From an uncultured Alphaproteobacteria bacterium (lineage in GTDB: Bacteria > Pseudomonadota > Alphaproteobacteria > Rhodobacterales > Rhodobacteraceae): a stretch of 64,000 bases of DNA. Positions 10,802 through 20,584 of this stretch are shown piece after piece; positions within the stretch are counted from its first letter, which is position 1, and the number at the start of each line of letters is the position of its first letter. Location of the stretch: contig CAKMYZ010000001.1 in assembly GCA_929200255.1 (NCBI GenBank), positions 310,001 through 374,000 of the forward strand, given 5' to 3'. The notes under the pieces were generated by a model. The model was not told the DNA's origin and did not search any database. It worked only from the letters and a program-made list of their open reading frames with translations. Position numbers and translations under genes: made by a program.

Positions 10802-10821
10802 ATAGTTTAGTATTAAACTAT
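10802..10821. promoter_or_regulatory. inverted repeat in pdhA upstream region, candidate operator
   Basis: perfect 8-bp arms ATAGTTTA-GTAT-TAAACTAT, about 26 bp upstream of the pdhA start. Confidence 0.5.
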
Positions 10822-10920
10822 CTTCTAACCCATGCCCGCAAGAATTGCGAGAGTCAAAGTAACCCTTCGTCAATCGCCACTGGAATAGCTGGGTTGCATG
10901 GGGTGAATAACTGCCGCGGG

Positions 10921-11220
10921 TCAGCGAATGACGATCTCATCCGCGCGGATCATACCCAGCACGTCGCGAGCCTGTTGGTCCAGCAGGTCAAGATCAAGAT
11001 AGGTATCCGACAAACGGCGGGTCAGGTTTTCCATCTGGGCTACCTCGGCCTCAAGGCTGGTAAGCTCGGCCACCAGTGCCTGCCCCTCGGCGCGCACTTC
11101 GATCCGCTTGAACAACCCGTAGTCACCCTGCACAGCGGCGAAGGTGAAATACAAGCCCAGCATGATCATGCCAAGAAAGTAGAAAAGGGCACCCAGTTGC
11201 GGGCGGCTGCGTCGGATCAT
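10921..11220 (-). CDS. ftsB: FtsB/DivIC family septum formation initiator
   Basis: 99 aa; one TM helix then coiled-coil; synteny with pdhA. Confidence 0.8.
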   Translation of the reverse strand: MIRRSRPQLGALFYFLGMIMLGLYFTFAAVQGDYGLFKRIEVRAEGQALVAELTSLEAEVAQMENLTRRLSDTYLDLDLLDQQARDVLGMIRADEIVIR

Positions 11221-11504
11221 TGTTCTGCCTCAATTGCCACCTCTGCCGGGTGACTGGGGCAGAGAATCGCATATCTGATTCGCAAAGGGAATCCCTAAAA
11301 TGCGCCGCAAACGTAGAAAATGCTGGGAAAGGAAAGCGCTATGATGCCGGGCGGTTGCGGGCGGCAGGCCGTTCCAAGATGTGGCGCGGTTTGATCAGGA
11401 TCTACCGATCGTGTACTTTCATGCAACGTCGTGACCGCTGGGTGGGTTGTCAGTCGGTCCACGCAAGGATCTAGTTTGCTTGACCGACGAACGGAGGACA
11501 CCTC

Positions 11505-11687
11505 ATGGAAGTCATCAAGACCACCGAAATCGCCCACGCCCTCTACCGTGCTCACGGCGACAAGGCAGAATGGGAAGCTGCCCAACGCGAAACCCAGCTT
11601 AGGGAGGCAGGGGATCAGAGCCAGGCCGCGACCTGGCGTGCGATCCGGGGAAATCTGCGCCGCCTGCGCGGCGCAAACCAAAGCTAG
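11505..11687 (+). CDS. small conserved hypothetical protein
   Basis: 60 aa ORF with GGAGG-type ribosome-binding site just upstream. Confidence 0.55.
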   Translation: MEVIKTTEIAHALYRAHGDKAEWEAAQRETQLREAGDQSQAATWRAIRGNLRRLRGANQS

Positions 11688-11690
11688 CCT

Positions 11691-12620
11691 TTAGGCCTTG
11701 CCGCGATAAATCTCGACCAGCTTGTTCAGCATATCAAGGGCATCACTGCGTTCCCGCTGGAATGAATTGCGCCCGATGATCGATCCGTTGCCGCCGCCAT
11801 CGCGGATGGCGCGCGCATCGTCATAAACGGCATCTGCACCCTTTGCAGCCCCGCCCGAGAATACCATGAGACGGCGGCCGTCAAAGGCGCTTTGGACGCA
11901 ATGCCGCACGCGGGCGGCTTGGGTTGCGACGTCGATATCTTGCGCTTCGTAAACTTTCTTGGCTTCGGGCAGGCTCAGATGATCCGTGCTCAGTTTGATC
12001 TTGATGATATGTGCGCCCAATAGGGCCGCGATTTGTGCTGCATAAGCACCGATGTCGATGGCCGTTTCCCCATCCTTGTCGAGGGCCTCACCACGCGGAT
12101 ACGACCAGATCACGGTTGCGATACCTTTGGCGGCAGCCTCGCGGCGCATCTCAGCAATATCGCTGAACATGTTCAAGGCGGCGGAGGAGCCGGGATAGAC
12201 GGTAAACCCAATCGCCGAACAGCCAAGGCGCAGGGCGTCGTCAATAGAGGCGGTGATCGCCTGGGTTTTGGGGGCTTCGTTGGGGATCAGCGAATTGGCT
12301 GAATTCACTTTCAGGATTGTTGGAATCTGCCCGGCAAAGGTATCGGCGCCTGCCTCAAGCATACCAAGTGGGGCGGCGTAGGCGTTCAGGCCGGCATCAA
12401 TTGCCAACTGATAGTGATAGTGCGGATCATATCCGCCGGGGTTGGGGGCGAACGATCGGGCGGGCCCATGCTCAAACCCCTGATCGACAGGCAGGATAAT
12501 CATCTTGCCGGTGCCACCCAGTTTGCCGTTCATCAGGATGCCCGCCAGTTTGGCCTTCACGCCGGGTGTTTCGCCTTCGTAGTTGGACAGGATTTTTTGA
12601 ACGACGCGGGTGGTTTTCAT
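11691..12620 (-). CDS. class I fructose-bisphosphate aldolase
   Basis: MKTTRVVQKILSNYEGETPGVKAKLAGILMNGKLGGTGKMIILPVDQGFEHGPARSF; start trimmed to the internal Met. Confidence 0.92.
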   Translation of the reverse strand: MKTTRVVQKILSNYEGETPGVKAKLAGILMNGKLGGTGKMIILPVDQGFEHGPARSFAPNPGGYDPHYHYQLAIDAGLNAYAAPLGMLEAGADTFAGQIPTILKVNSANSLIPNEAPKTQAITASIDDALRLGCSAIGFTVYPGSSAALNMFSDIAEMRREAAAKGIATVIWSYPRGEALDKDGETAIDIGAYAAQIAALLGAHIIKIKLSTDHLSLPEAKKVYEAQDIDVATQAARVRHCVQSAFDGRRLMVFSGGAAKGADAVYDDARAIRDGGGNGSIIGRNSFQRERSDALDMLNKLVEIYRGKA

Positions 12621-12673
12621 GGCAGGGCCCCTGGATAAATGAACGGATGACACCCCGGGTAAGGGGCAGAAGG

Positions 12674-12703
12674 CCCGGTTGCAAATATGTTAGCGCAACC
12701 GGG
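12674..12703. promoter_or_regulatory. 9-bp perfect inverted repeat upstream of the aldolase gene
   Basis: CCCGGTTGC ... GCAACCGGG with 12-nt loop; no adjacent T-run. Confidence 0.4.
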
Positions 12704-12730
12704 GTCAATGTTATCGCAAACAGCGGATGA

Positions 12731-14341
12731 TCAGTTCTGTCGCAGGTAGGCCGACGGCAGGTCCGCCACGATCCAGTCGCGCAAAGCGAGGGCCTGCATC
12801 TCTGCTTCGATTGCAGTCCACTGCGACTGCACCTCTGGTCCGCGTGCCCCGAACCGAGCGGTGATTTCCCTGCGCAGGGATGGGGCGGCGATGTCACCGG
12901 CGGCCTCTGCCAGAACGGCAAAGTAGTAGGCGCGTTTGTAGGACCGCGCAGCACCATCGCCTGTAAAGTAGGCAAGCGACAATGCGCGCAGGTCACGGGG
13001 GTCATCTCCGCTGACCTGATCGATAGCCGCAGGTGCGTTTGTGCTGGCAAGGTGGGCGTCTTGCGCATCCAGAACGGCACCGGTGGTCATGCGCGCCTCC
13101 AGCCGATCCAGTTGTGCTACGGTTCCTGGTTGATTGCTCGCGGCGGCGATCAGGGCATAGCCGTAGGCACCTGCCACGTCACGATCCTGCAAAGCCGTTG
13201 CAAGCATGGCGGCTGCGGGGCCAGCCGCCGCCCGATCATCCAGCAATGGGCGCAAAAGATCCGGCACGATGGCGCGGCCCAAGGGCACGCCATTTCCAGC
13301 CATCAACGCTTCTGCCAGCTGCAATCGTGCTTCAGCGGTCTGATTTTCAGGCGCGCTTAAAGCCTCGAGATCCGCAGCAGTCAGAATCTGCGATCGTACC
13401 AGCGGTGTGCTGCGCGCCTGCAATCCAAGGGCAGCGATCAACGTCTGTGGCGTGCCGTACATATCCGGCTCAATCACGATACCGGTTGGGGGCAAGTCGG
13501 CCTGCACCGTAATTTCACCCGGATCTGCGACAAAGGCTTCGACCTCTGTCATCAGATCACCGACAAAGTTCCGCTCCACAGCTCCCAAAGGGCGCCTTCC
13601 GCCTTCACTAAGGAATTGTGAAACAGCCTCGGTGCCCAGCTCGCGGATCGTCACAGGGTCGCGCAGGTTTTCTGGCAGGACTTGTGACACGGCCTCCCAG
13701 CCGCCATCATCTTTGAGCGTCGCGACGGCACGGCTCACCCGGATGGCTGGGTCGCCAGGGTAACCAAATTCGCCCAGACGGGGTAGGATCGTGCCGCTGG
13801 CGGAGTAGTCCAAGGTTGCAAAACCATTGATAGCGACGGTGCTATCGATCGCCGTTTCACCAGTGGTGTAAGCATAGCTGGCGCGCAGCTTGAACTGGTC
13901 CAGGGGCAGGTCTTTGTAACCGGCCGTCCGCAGCGCCAGTGCGACATCGCGCTCCACACAGGCAAGGTTTGCGCGTGCGCCGATCAGGTTGAGGTTGACC
14001 TCAGCGGCGGTTTGAAACGGTGCTGCAAAGTCGCTCGACAATGTGGCGCGCTCGATCGTGATTTCGCACTGGCGGGCCTGATCATAGGGCAGCAAGGGGC
14101 GGGCTGTGATCCCCGAAATGGAAACAACGCCGCGCATCGGGTCCGCCGACAGATGGCCATATTGCAATTCCATCCGGGTGCGCAGGGCAGAGATCGCACT
14201 ATTTGCAAGGGCGGCTGCAATCCGGTCAGGGCTGAAAAATTCACCCAGCGTCACCTGTGGGTCGCGGTCCTGCGCAAGCGTGGGTGTGGCGATGATTAAT
14301 GCAAGCGTTGTTGTGGCTGTAAGGTGGGCGATAGGTTTCAT
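12731..14341 (-). CDS. hypothetical secreted protein
   Basis: signal-peptide-like MKPIAHLTATTTLALIIATPTLAQ; about 536 aa; no family confidently recognised. Confidence 0.75.
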   Translation of the reverse strand: MKPIAHLTATTTLALIIATPTLAQDRDPQVTLGEFFSPDRIAAALANSAISALRTRMELQYGHLSADPMRGVVSISGITARPLLPYDQARQCEITIERATLSSDFAAPFQTAAEVNLNLIGARANLACVERDVALALRTAGYKDLPLDQFKLRASYAYTTGETAIDSTVAINGFATLDYSASGTILPRLGEFGYPGDPAIRVSRAVATLKDDGGWEAVSQVLPENLRDPVTIRELGTEAVSQFLSEGGRRPLGAVERNFVGDLMTEVEAFVADPGEITVQADLPPTGIVIEPDMYGTPQTLIAALGLQARSTPLVRSQILTAADLEALSAPENQTAEARLQLAEALMAGNGVPLGRAIVPDLLRPLLDDRAAAGPAAAMLATALQDRDVAGAYGYALIAAASNQPGTVAQLDRLEARMTTGAVLDAQDAHLASTNAPAAIDQVSGDDPRDLRALSLAYFTGDGAARSYKRAYYFAVLAEAAGDIAAPSLRREITARFGARGPEVQSQWTAIEAEMQALALRDWIVADLPSAYLRQN

Positions 14342-14450
14342 GTCAGTGCTCCTTCTGTATTTGAACGACGTACATGAACAAAGTTCAAAACACAAGAAGC
14401 AAAGATGTTGACCTAACGTAAGGTGTGGCGACTGCTGCGGTATTAGAGGG

Positions 14451-15626
14451 TTAACCTAAGGCAGCGACCCCCGGCAGGTTCTTGCCTTCCATCCATTCAA
14501 GAAAGGCACCACCAGCGGTCGAGATATAGCTGAAATCATCGGCGGCACCGGCCTGATTGAGTGCGGCAACAGTATCACCGCCACCTGCCACTGAAATCAA
14601 CTGACCTGCTTTGGAAAGTGCCGCAGCCTTTGCCGCTGCCGCATTGGTGGCCGCATCAAAAGGGGCAATCTCAAACGCGCCCAGCGGACCGTTCCAGACA
14701 AGCGTCTGTGCACGCTCAAGAACGTCGCTGATATAGGCAACCGTCGCAGGGCCTGCATCAAGGATCATCGCATCAGCGGGGCAGGCATCAGGTGCCAGCG
14801 TTTCATTGGCCGCGCCGGCCTTGAATTCACGCGCCACGACGATGTCACGTGGCAGGATAATCTCGCATCCGGCTGTGTCGGCCTTTGTCAGAATGTCTCG
14901 GGCAGTCTCTGCCAGGTCATGCTCGCACAGTGATTTGCCGACATCGATGCCTTGAGCGGCCAGGAACGTGTTGGCCATGCCGCCACCAATGACAAGGTGA
15001 TCAACCTTGCCCACCAGATTGCCCAACAAGTCCAACTTGGTTGATACCTTTGCGCCGCCGACAACAGCCACAACGGGGCGTACGGGGGTGCCGAGAGCCA
15101 TTTCCAGTGCGTGCAGCTCTTCGGCCATCAGACGGCCTGCACAGGCGGGCAGGATGTGGGCAATCGCTTCGGTACTAGCATGGGCGCGGTGTGCCGCTGA
15201 GAATGCATCATTTACATAAATGTCGCCAAGGCTGGCCAGACGTTTGGCAAAACCTTCATCGTTCTTTTCTTCACCGGGATTGAAGCGCAGGTTTTCCAGC
15301 AACAGCACCTCATCGCCTTCCATCTCGGCCACGGCATCACCATAGTCGGAATTGACCCAGGTGACGGGCAGGCCCAGCACATCAGCGACGGCAGGGGCGA
15401 TGATCTCAAGCGACATCTGAGGCACAATCTGCCCCTTGGGGCGGCCAAAATGGGCCATCAGGATCACCTTGCCGCCTTTTTCCTGAATATCGTCCACCGT
15501 GGGGATGATCCGCTCAATCCGGGTCAGGTCCGTGACATTGCCATCTTCCACCGGCACGTTGATATCCACACGCACCAATGCGCGTTTGCCTGCAAAATCC
15601 ATATCGTCGAGTGTTTTCCAGGCCAT
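14451..15626 (-). CDS. pgk: phosphoglycerate kinase
   Basis: [29 protein letters not shown]; start trimmed from the longer ORF. Confidence 0.96.
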   Translation of the reverse strand: MAWKTLDDMDFAGKRALVRVDINVPVEDGNVTDLTRIERIIPTVDDIQEKGGKVILMAHFGRPKGQIVPQMSLEIIAPAVADVLGLPVTWVNSDYGDAVAEMEGDEVLLLENLRFNPGEEKNDEGFAKRLASLGDIYVNDAFSAAHRAHASTEAIAHILPACAGRLMAEELHALEMALGTPVRPVVAVVGGAKVSTKLDLLGNLVGKVDHLVIGGGMANTFLAAQGIDVGKSLCEHDLAETARDILTKADTAGCEIILPRDIVVAREFKAGAANETLAPDACPADAMILDAGPATVAYISDVLERAQTLVWNGPLGAFEIAPFDAATNAAAAKAAALSKAGQLISVAGGGDTVAALNQAGAADDFSYISTAGGAFLEWMEGKNLPGVAALG

Positions 15627-15759
15627 ATTGGTGCTCCTATCGCTGATCCGCTTGGGCGCTTTGTTGCGGCAATGGCGCGCTGGCGTCAACCAGAGCGGCT
15701 TGGCAATTGCGGCCAAGGGCCATATGTCATTCCAGAACGCGAAATAAAGGAGCGCCCCA

Positions 15760-16266
15760 ATGGCCGATATCAAAGACCCCGAAAACACCATCATCATGAC
15801 GCTAAAGGACGGCGATGTTGTGATTGAGTTGCTGCCGGATGTGGCACCGGCCCACACCGCGCGGATGAAGGAATTGGCGCGCGCTGGCAAATACGACAAT
15901 GTGTGTTTTCACCGGGTGATTGATGGCTTCATGGCGCAGACGGGCGATGTGGCCAATGGCAACATGGAAGACGGCTTCAACCTTAACCGTGCGGGCACCG
16001 GTGGATCTGATCTGCCTGATCTGCCTGCCGAGTTTTCCAAGATCCCCCATGCGCGCGGGTCACTGGGTGCTGCGCGCTCGCAAAACCCGAACTCGGCCAA
16101 CAGCCAGTTCTTTATCAACTTCAAGGACAATGACTTCCTCAACGGGCAATACACTGTCTACGGGCAGGTTGTGTCAGGGATGGAACATGTGGATGCGATC
16201 ATGAAGGGCGAACCACCGATGAACCCGGATCGTATGATCAGCGTGAAGGTGGCCGCAGATGTATAA
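15760..16266 (+). CDS. cytoplasmic peptidyl-prolyl cis-trans isomerase (cyclophilin)
   Basis: 168 aa; [15 protein letters not shown] and [11 protein letters not shown] cyclophilin motifs. Confidence 0.95.
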   Translation: MADIKDPENTIIMTLKDGDVVIELLPDVAPAHTARMKELARAGKYDNVCFHRVIDGFMAQTGDVANGNMEDGFNLNRAGTGGSDLPDLPAEFSKIPHARGSLGAARSQNPNSANSQFFINFKDNDFLNGQYTVYGQVVSGMEHVDAIMKGEPPMNPDRMISVKVAADV

Positions 16267-16804
16267 ACTTGCAGCGGCATTTGCGCTTCTCGCGACACCA
16301 GCGCTCAGCACTGGCCTTGAGATTGATGTCACGGGCGAGGCTGATGGCACAATCGTGATCGACCTTTTTGAGGAAACAGCACCCCTGCACGTGGAACAGA
16401 TCACTGCGATTGCGACGGCGGGTAGCTATGACGGCGTTGTCTTTCACCGGGTCATCGATGGCTTCATGGCCCAAACAGGCGACGTGCAAAACGGTGTGAT
16501 GGGCGGCGACCTGTCCCGCGCGGGCACCGGCGGGTCCGAGTTCCCCGATATCCCGGCGGAATTCTCTGATCTGCCGTTTGAGCGTGGTGTGGTTGGTATG
16601 GCGCGGGCGCAGAACCCGAACTCGGCCAACAGCCAGTTCTTTATCATGTTCGAGCCGGGCTACTTCCTGAATGGGCAGTATACAGTTGTGGGTGAAGTGA
16701 CCGCAGGTATGGATATCGTCGATACCATCAAGCGCGGCACCGGACCCAACGGGTCTGTTGTTGGGGCACCGGACATGATGCAGGCGGTGCGTGTCACCGA
16801 ATAA
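16259..16804 (+). CDS. exported peptidyl-prolyl cis-trans isomerase (cyclophilin)
   Basis: 181 aa; signal peptide [17 protein letters not shown] plus cyclophilin motifs; overlaps the upstream gene. Confidence 0.93.
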   Translation: MYKLAAAFALLATPALSTGLEIDVTGEADGTIVIDLFEETAPLHVEQITAIATAGSYDGVVFHRVIDGFMAQTGDVQNGVMGGDLSRAGTGGSEFPDIPAEFSDLPFERGVVGMARAQNPNSANSQFFIMFEPGYFLNGQYTVVGEVTAGMDIVDTIKRGTGPNGSVVGAPDMMQAVRVTE

Positions 16805-16815
16805 CAAACGATGCC

Positions 16816-16843
16816 AGCCCCCTCACATTCCTGCGAGGGGGCT
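16816..16843. terminator. terminator-like hairpin between cyclophilin and DUF3179 genes
   Basis: 9-bp stem AGCCCCCTC/GAGGGGGCT; lacks a strong T-run. Confidence 0.45.
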
Positions 16844-16895
16844 AGGCGAACAGCCTTGGTTCAGTCAGTCTTTGCCCAATCAAGAGGAGAGACCG

Positions 16896-17861
16896 ATGCG
16901 CCTGATCCCCACCATCGCCGCTTTTTGCACTGCCGCCAGCATGTCCGTGGCGAGCCCGGAGTTTTGGGCTTTCGAATGGCCGAACACGGATTTTGAGAAC
17001 ACCAGCGTTGAAAACTGGGTTGAGATCATGTCGGGCGGCCCGCCAAAGGATGGTATTCCCGCGCTGGATAACCCTGAATTTGTCACGGTTGCGGATGGTC
17101 CTGACCTTCTGCCACGGGAACCTGTGATCACACTTGAGATTGCGGGTGAAACACCGCGCGCTTATCCGATCCGCTATCTGACATGGCATGAGATCGTGAA
17201 TGATGTGGTGGGCGACATCCCGGTCGCGGTCACCTTCTGCCCTTTGTGCAATTCCGGCATCACCTTTGACCGGCGCATTGAACAAGGCACGCTTAGCTTT
17301 GGTGTCTCGGGCAAGCTGCGCAACTCTGACATGGTGATGTTTGACCGCGAAACCGAAAGCTGGTGGCAGCAAGCCATCGGTGAGGCCATCGTGGGCGACC
17401 TGACAGGGGCCGAGCTGGACACCCTGCCCAGTTGGATGGAAAGCTGGTCAAGTTTTGCAGAGCGCAATCCTGACGGGCTTGTCATGGCGCAACCGGCCTT
17501 TCGCAGGCAATACGGGGCCAATCCTTACGTGCGCTATGACAGTTCAAACCGCCCGTTTCTTTATTCCGGCGAAATGCCGCCGCATGATATTCCGGCACTT
17601 GCGCGGGTGGTGCGCGTCGGTGATGCAGCCTGGCCGCTGACCCGGCTGTCAGAGGCCGGAGAATTGACCGAGGCTGGCGTGACCTTCACCTGGCACGAAG
17701 GGCAGGCCTCAGCCCTTGACGCGGCCCGGATTGGCGCGGGCAAAGAGGTAGGCAACGTGCGGGTGCGCGATGCTGCGGGCAATGATCTGGCCCATGACGT
17801 GATGTTTGCCTTTGCCTTTCACGCCTTCTGGCCAGATGGGGCGTGGATGCTGGGGCAGTAG
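16896..17861 (+). CDS. DUF3179 domain-containing exported protein
   Basis: signal-like N-terminus; YPIRYLTWHEIVNDVVGDIPVAVTFCPLCNSGITFDRR is typical of DUF3179. Confidence 0.88.
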   Translation: MRLIPTIAAFCTAASMSVASPEFWAFEWPNTDFENTSVENWVEIMSGGPPKDGIPALDNPEFVTVADGPDLLPREPVITLEIAGETPRAYPIRYLTWHEIVNDVVGDIPVAVTFCPLCNSGITFDRRIEQGTLSFGVSGKLRNSDMVMFDRETESWWQQAIGEAIVGDLTGAELDTLPSWMESWSSFAERNPDGLVMAQPAFRRQYGANPYVRYDSSNRPFLYSGEMPPHDIPALARVVRVGDAAWPLTRLSEAGELTEAGVTFTWHEGQASALDAARIGAGKEVGNVRVRDAAGNDLAHDVMFAFAFHAFWPDGAWMLGQ

Positions 17862-17954
17862 GCACCACACCCGCTGTGGGTGCCGATCTGCCGGAGCCTC
17901 CGGCGAAAGTTTGATTGGACATGGAACGATAAGGTAGGTCGATCCCGCTTTGTG

Positions 17955-19370
17955 TCACGTTCCACAGAACGTCCGCGTGACGTGTTCATCTTCACTTGGC
18001 GCGCGGGCAAAGGGTGCAGTGTCTTCGGTCAGCGGCACATAGGGATCTGTAATCGCGGCGAGCAGGGCGTGGAACGGGGCATAGTCGCCATTGCGCCCAG
18101 CAACAATCACCTCTTCAATGCGGTGGTTGCGCGGGATGATTTGGGGGTTGGCCCGCGCCATCATGGCCACGGCATCGGCTGACCTGCGCAGATGCCAGCG
18201 GTCCGCCCAAGCGTCAAAGGCATCGCGGCTGATGAACTGATCCCGTGCATTTGGCGCGTGCAATGTGGCAAAGGTATTTGTGAAGTCGGCCCCATTCTTG
18301 GCCATTAAATCCAGCAGGTCGTTGATTAATGCACCGTCGTCTTCTGTTGGGGTCGCGATGCCCAGCTTGGCGCCAAACACCTTGCGCCACTCCGCTTCAT
18401 AAATCCCCGGCATCCGGTGAACGGCGGCGGTGAAATCTTCTATTGCGGCTTCGCGATCTGGCATCAGCGGGATCAATGCCGTGGCAAATTGCGCCATGTT
18501 CCATGCCCCGATGCCGGGCTGGTTGGCATAGGCGTAGCGCCCATACTGGTCGATAGCACTGAACGCACGGTCAGGGTGGAAGCCGTCAATAAACGCGCAG
18601 GGCCCATAGTCGATTGTTTCACCCGCAATCGACACATTGTCCGTGTTCATGACACCGTGAATAAACCCCAGCCCCATCCACTTTGCGATAAGCGCCGCAT
18701 AACGGGCAATCACCAGGTCAAGCAATGCAGCCGGGTCATTGGCTTGCGGGTAGTGCCGCGCGATCACATGATCCGTCAGGGCGCGCAGGGCTGTCATGTC
18801 GCCGCGACTGGCAAAGAACTGAAATGTGCCAACGCGGATGTGGCTTTGTGCAACGCGTGTGATAACAGCACCGGGCAGTACCTCTTCGCGGTACACATCT
18901 TCGCCGGTTGTCACAGCCGCCAGCGCCCGGGTTGTGGGTACACCCATGGCATGCATGGCTTCGCTGACCAGATATTCACGCATCACCGGGCCAAGCCAGG
19001 CTCGCCCATCACCACGCCGCGAATAGGGGGTGGGGCCTGAACCCTTGAGCTGGATGTCACGGCGGATGCCATCGGTACCCACGACCTCACCCAGCAGGAC
19101 CGCGCGGCCATCGCCAAGCTGCGGGTTCCAGTTGCCGAACTGATGGCCGGCATAGGCCTGGGCGAGAGGGGCAGCACCGTGTGGGATATGGTTGCCCGCA
19201 AAGACCTGCGCGGCCTCTGGCGTGGCAAGGTCGGCGGGATCAATCCCGAGGGTTGTCGCTAAGGCCGCGTTTGACGCAATCATCTGCGGCGCTTTCACCG
19301 GCGTTGGCAATTGCGCGGTGTACATCTGTGGCGGCAGCCGGGCGTAAGAGTTGTCGAATGGGATCTGCAT
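17955..19370 (-). CDS. selO: SelO (YdiU/UPF0061) protein adenylyltransferase
   Basis: GRAVLLGEVVGTDGIRRDIQLKGSGPTPYSRRGDGRAWLGPVMREYLVSEAMHAMGVPTTRALA. Confidence 0.95.
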   Translation of the reverse strand: MQIPFDNSYARLPPQMYTAQLPTPVKAPQMIASNAALATTLGIDPADLATPEAAQVFAGNHIPHGAAPLAQAYAGHQFGNWNPQLGDGRAVLLGEVVGTDGIRRDIQLKGSGPTPYSRRGDGRAWLGPVMREYLVSEAMHAMGVPTTRALAAVTTGEDVYREEVLPGAVITRVAQSHIRVGTFQFFASRGDMTALRALTDHVIARHYPQANDPAALLDLVIARYAALIAKWMGLGFIHGVMNTDNVSIAGETIDYGPCAFIDGFHPDRAFSAIDQYGRYAYANQPGIGAWNMAQFATALIPLMPDREAAIEDFTAAVHRMPGIYEAEWRKVFGAKLGIATPTEDDGALINDLLDLMAKNGADFTNTFATLHAPNARDQFISRDAFDAWADRWHLRRSADAVAMMARANPQIIPRNHRIEEVIVAGRNGDYAPFHALLAAITDPYVPLTEDTAPFARAPSEDEHVTRTFCGT

Positions 19371-19371
19371 C

Positions 19372-20313
19372 CTAAAGCCGGGCCAAACGCGCGGCGAGCA
19401 AGGCGTAGAACCCTGATGCATCGATATCCTTCATGAACATCGCGTTGGCCGCACGGTCCGTGACGCGCCACCAGTCGGCGACGGTCATGCCGAAGGTCAG
19501 TTCGGCATCGGTTTCGATTTCCACGTTGATGTGGCGCCCCTCAAAAAGTTGCGGTTCGATCAGGTAAGCAATCGTGCAGGGGTCATGCAGCGGCGCACCT
19601 TCGGAGCCGTATTTCTCCATATCGAAGCGTTCAAAGAAATCTGTCCAGGCGGCAACCATGTCACCGACTTTGGTATGCATTGCGCGGAAGGCGTCGATCC
19701 GGTTGCGGGTGGTCAACGCCTTGTGGGTGACGTCCAGTGGCATGACAACCAATGGCGCACCGGCGGCAAAGACGATTTTCGCGGCCTCGGGATCAACATA
19801 GATGTTGAACTCTGCCGTGGGGGTGATGTTGCCAACCTCGAAATAGGCACCGCCCATCAGGACAATCTCTTGCACTCGCTCAATGATGTCGGGCGCACGT
19901 TCAAAAGCAACGGCGATATTCGTCAGAGGGCCGATGGGGCAAAGGGTGACAGTTCTGCTGGGTTCGCGCCGCAGGGTTTCAATGATGAAATCGACGGCGT
20001 GTTGGTCCTGCAATGGCATCGTGGGGTCTGCCAATTGCGGGCCGTCCAACCCGGTCTTGCCATGCACATGCTCTGCTGTGACCAGTTTGCGTTTCATCGG
20101 TGCGTCGCAACCGGCAAAGACCTTGGTTTCAGGCTTGCCCGCCAGTTCGCATACAATCCGTGCGTTCTTTTCTGTCAGCGGCAAGGGCACATTGCCCGCC
20201 ACAGCCGTAATTCCCAGCACCTCAATATCCTCGGGCGATGCGAGGGCAAGTAGGATCGCAACCGCGTCGTCCTGGCCGGGGTCGGTGTCGATGATGATCT
20301 TGCGGGGGGCCAT
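19372..20313 (-). CDS. inosine/uridine-preferring nucleoside hydrolase
   Basis: MAPRKIIIDTDPGQDDAVAILLALASPEDIEVLGITAVAGN, DTDPGQDDA motif. Confidence 0.95.
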   Translation of the reverse strand: MAPRKIIIDTDPGQDDAVAILLALASPEDIEVLGITAVAGNVPLPLTEKNARIVCELAGKPETKVFAGCDAPMKRKLVTAEHVHGKTGLDGPQLADPTMPLQDQHAVDFIIETLRREPSRTVTLCPIGPLTNIAVAFERAPDIIERVQEIVLMGGAYFEVGNITPTAEFNIYVDPEAAKIVFAAGAPLVVMPLDVTHKALTTRNRIDAFRAMHTKVGDMVAAWTDFFERFDMEKYGSEGAPLHDPCTIAYLIEPQLFEGRHINVEIETDAELTFGMTVADWWRVTDRAANAMFMKDIDASGFYALLAARLARL

Positions 20314-20374
20314 ATCTGTATCCTGTCTTGCTTGCCCTTCTAAACTGGTCCGAAGGACGGGCAGGGGCAAGGGG

Positions 20375-20584
20375 TCAGACGCGACCATGTGCCTTCAGGC
20401 GCTGATAAAGTTGGGCGCAGGCCGGATCACCGACCTCCAGTGCAAAGACATAGGCGTGCGTGAGGTAGAAACAGGCGGCATTCAGGTCTTTGGCCGCCTC
20501 TCCCGCCTCGGCGTAAAGGGCGACCAGCGCTGCCCGATCGTCACGGGCGTGCGCATCCAGCAAATGATCCTGTAGCGATGTCAT
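20375..20584 (-). CDS. small hypothetical protein
   Basis: 69 aa; start codon overlaps the stop of the upstream Rieske oxygenase gene. Confidence 0.6.
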   Translation of the reverse strand: MTSLQDHLLDAHARDDRAALVALYAEAGEAAKDLNAACFYLTHAYVFALEVGDPACAQLYQRLKAHGRV

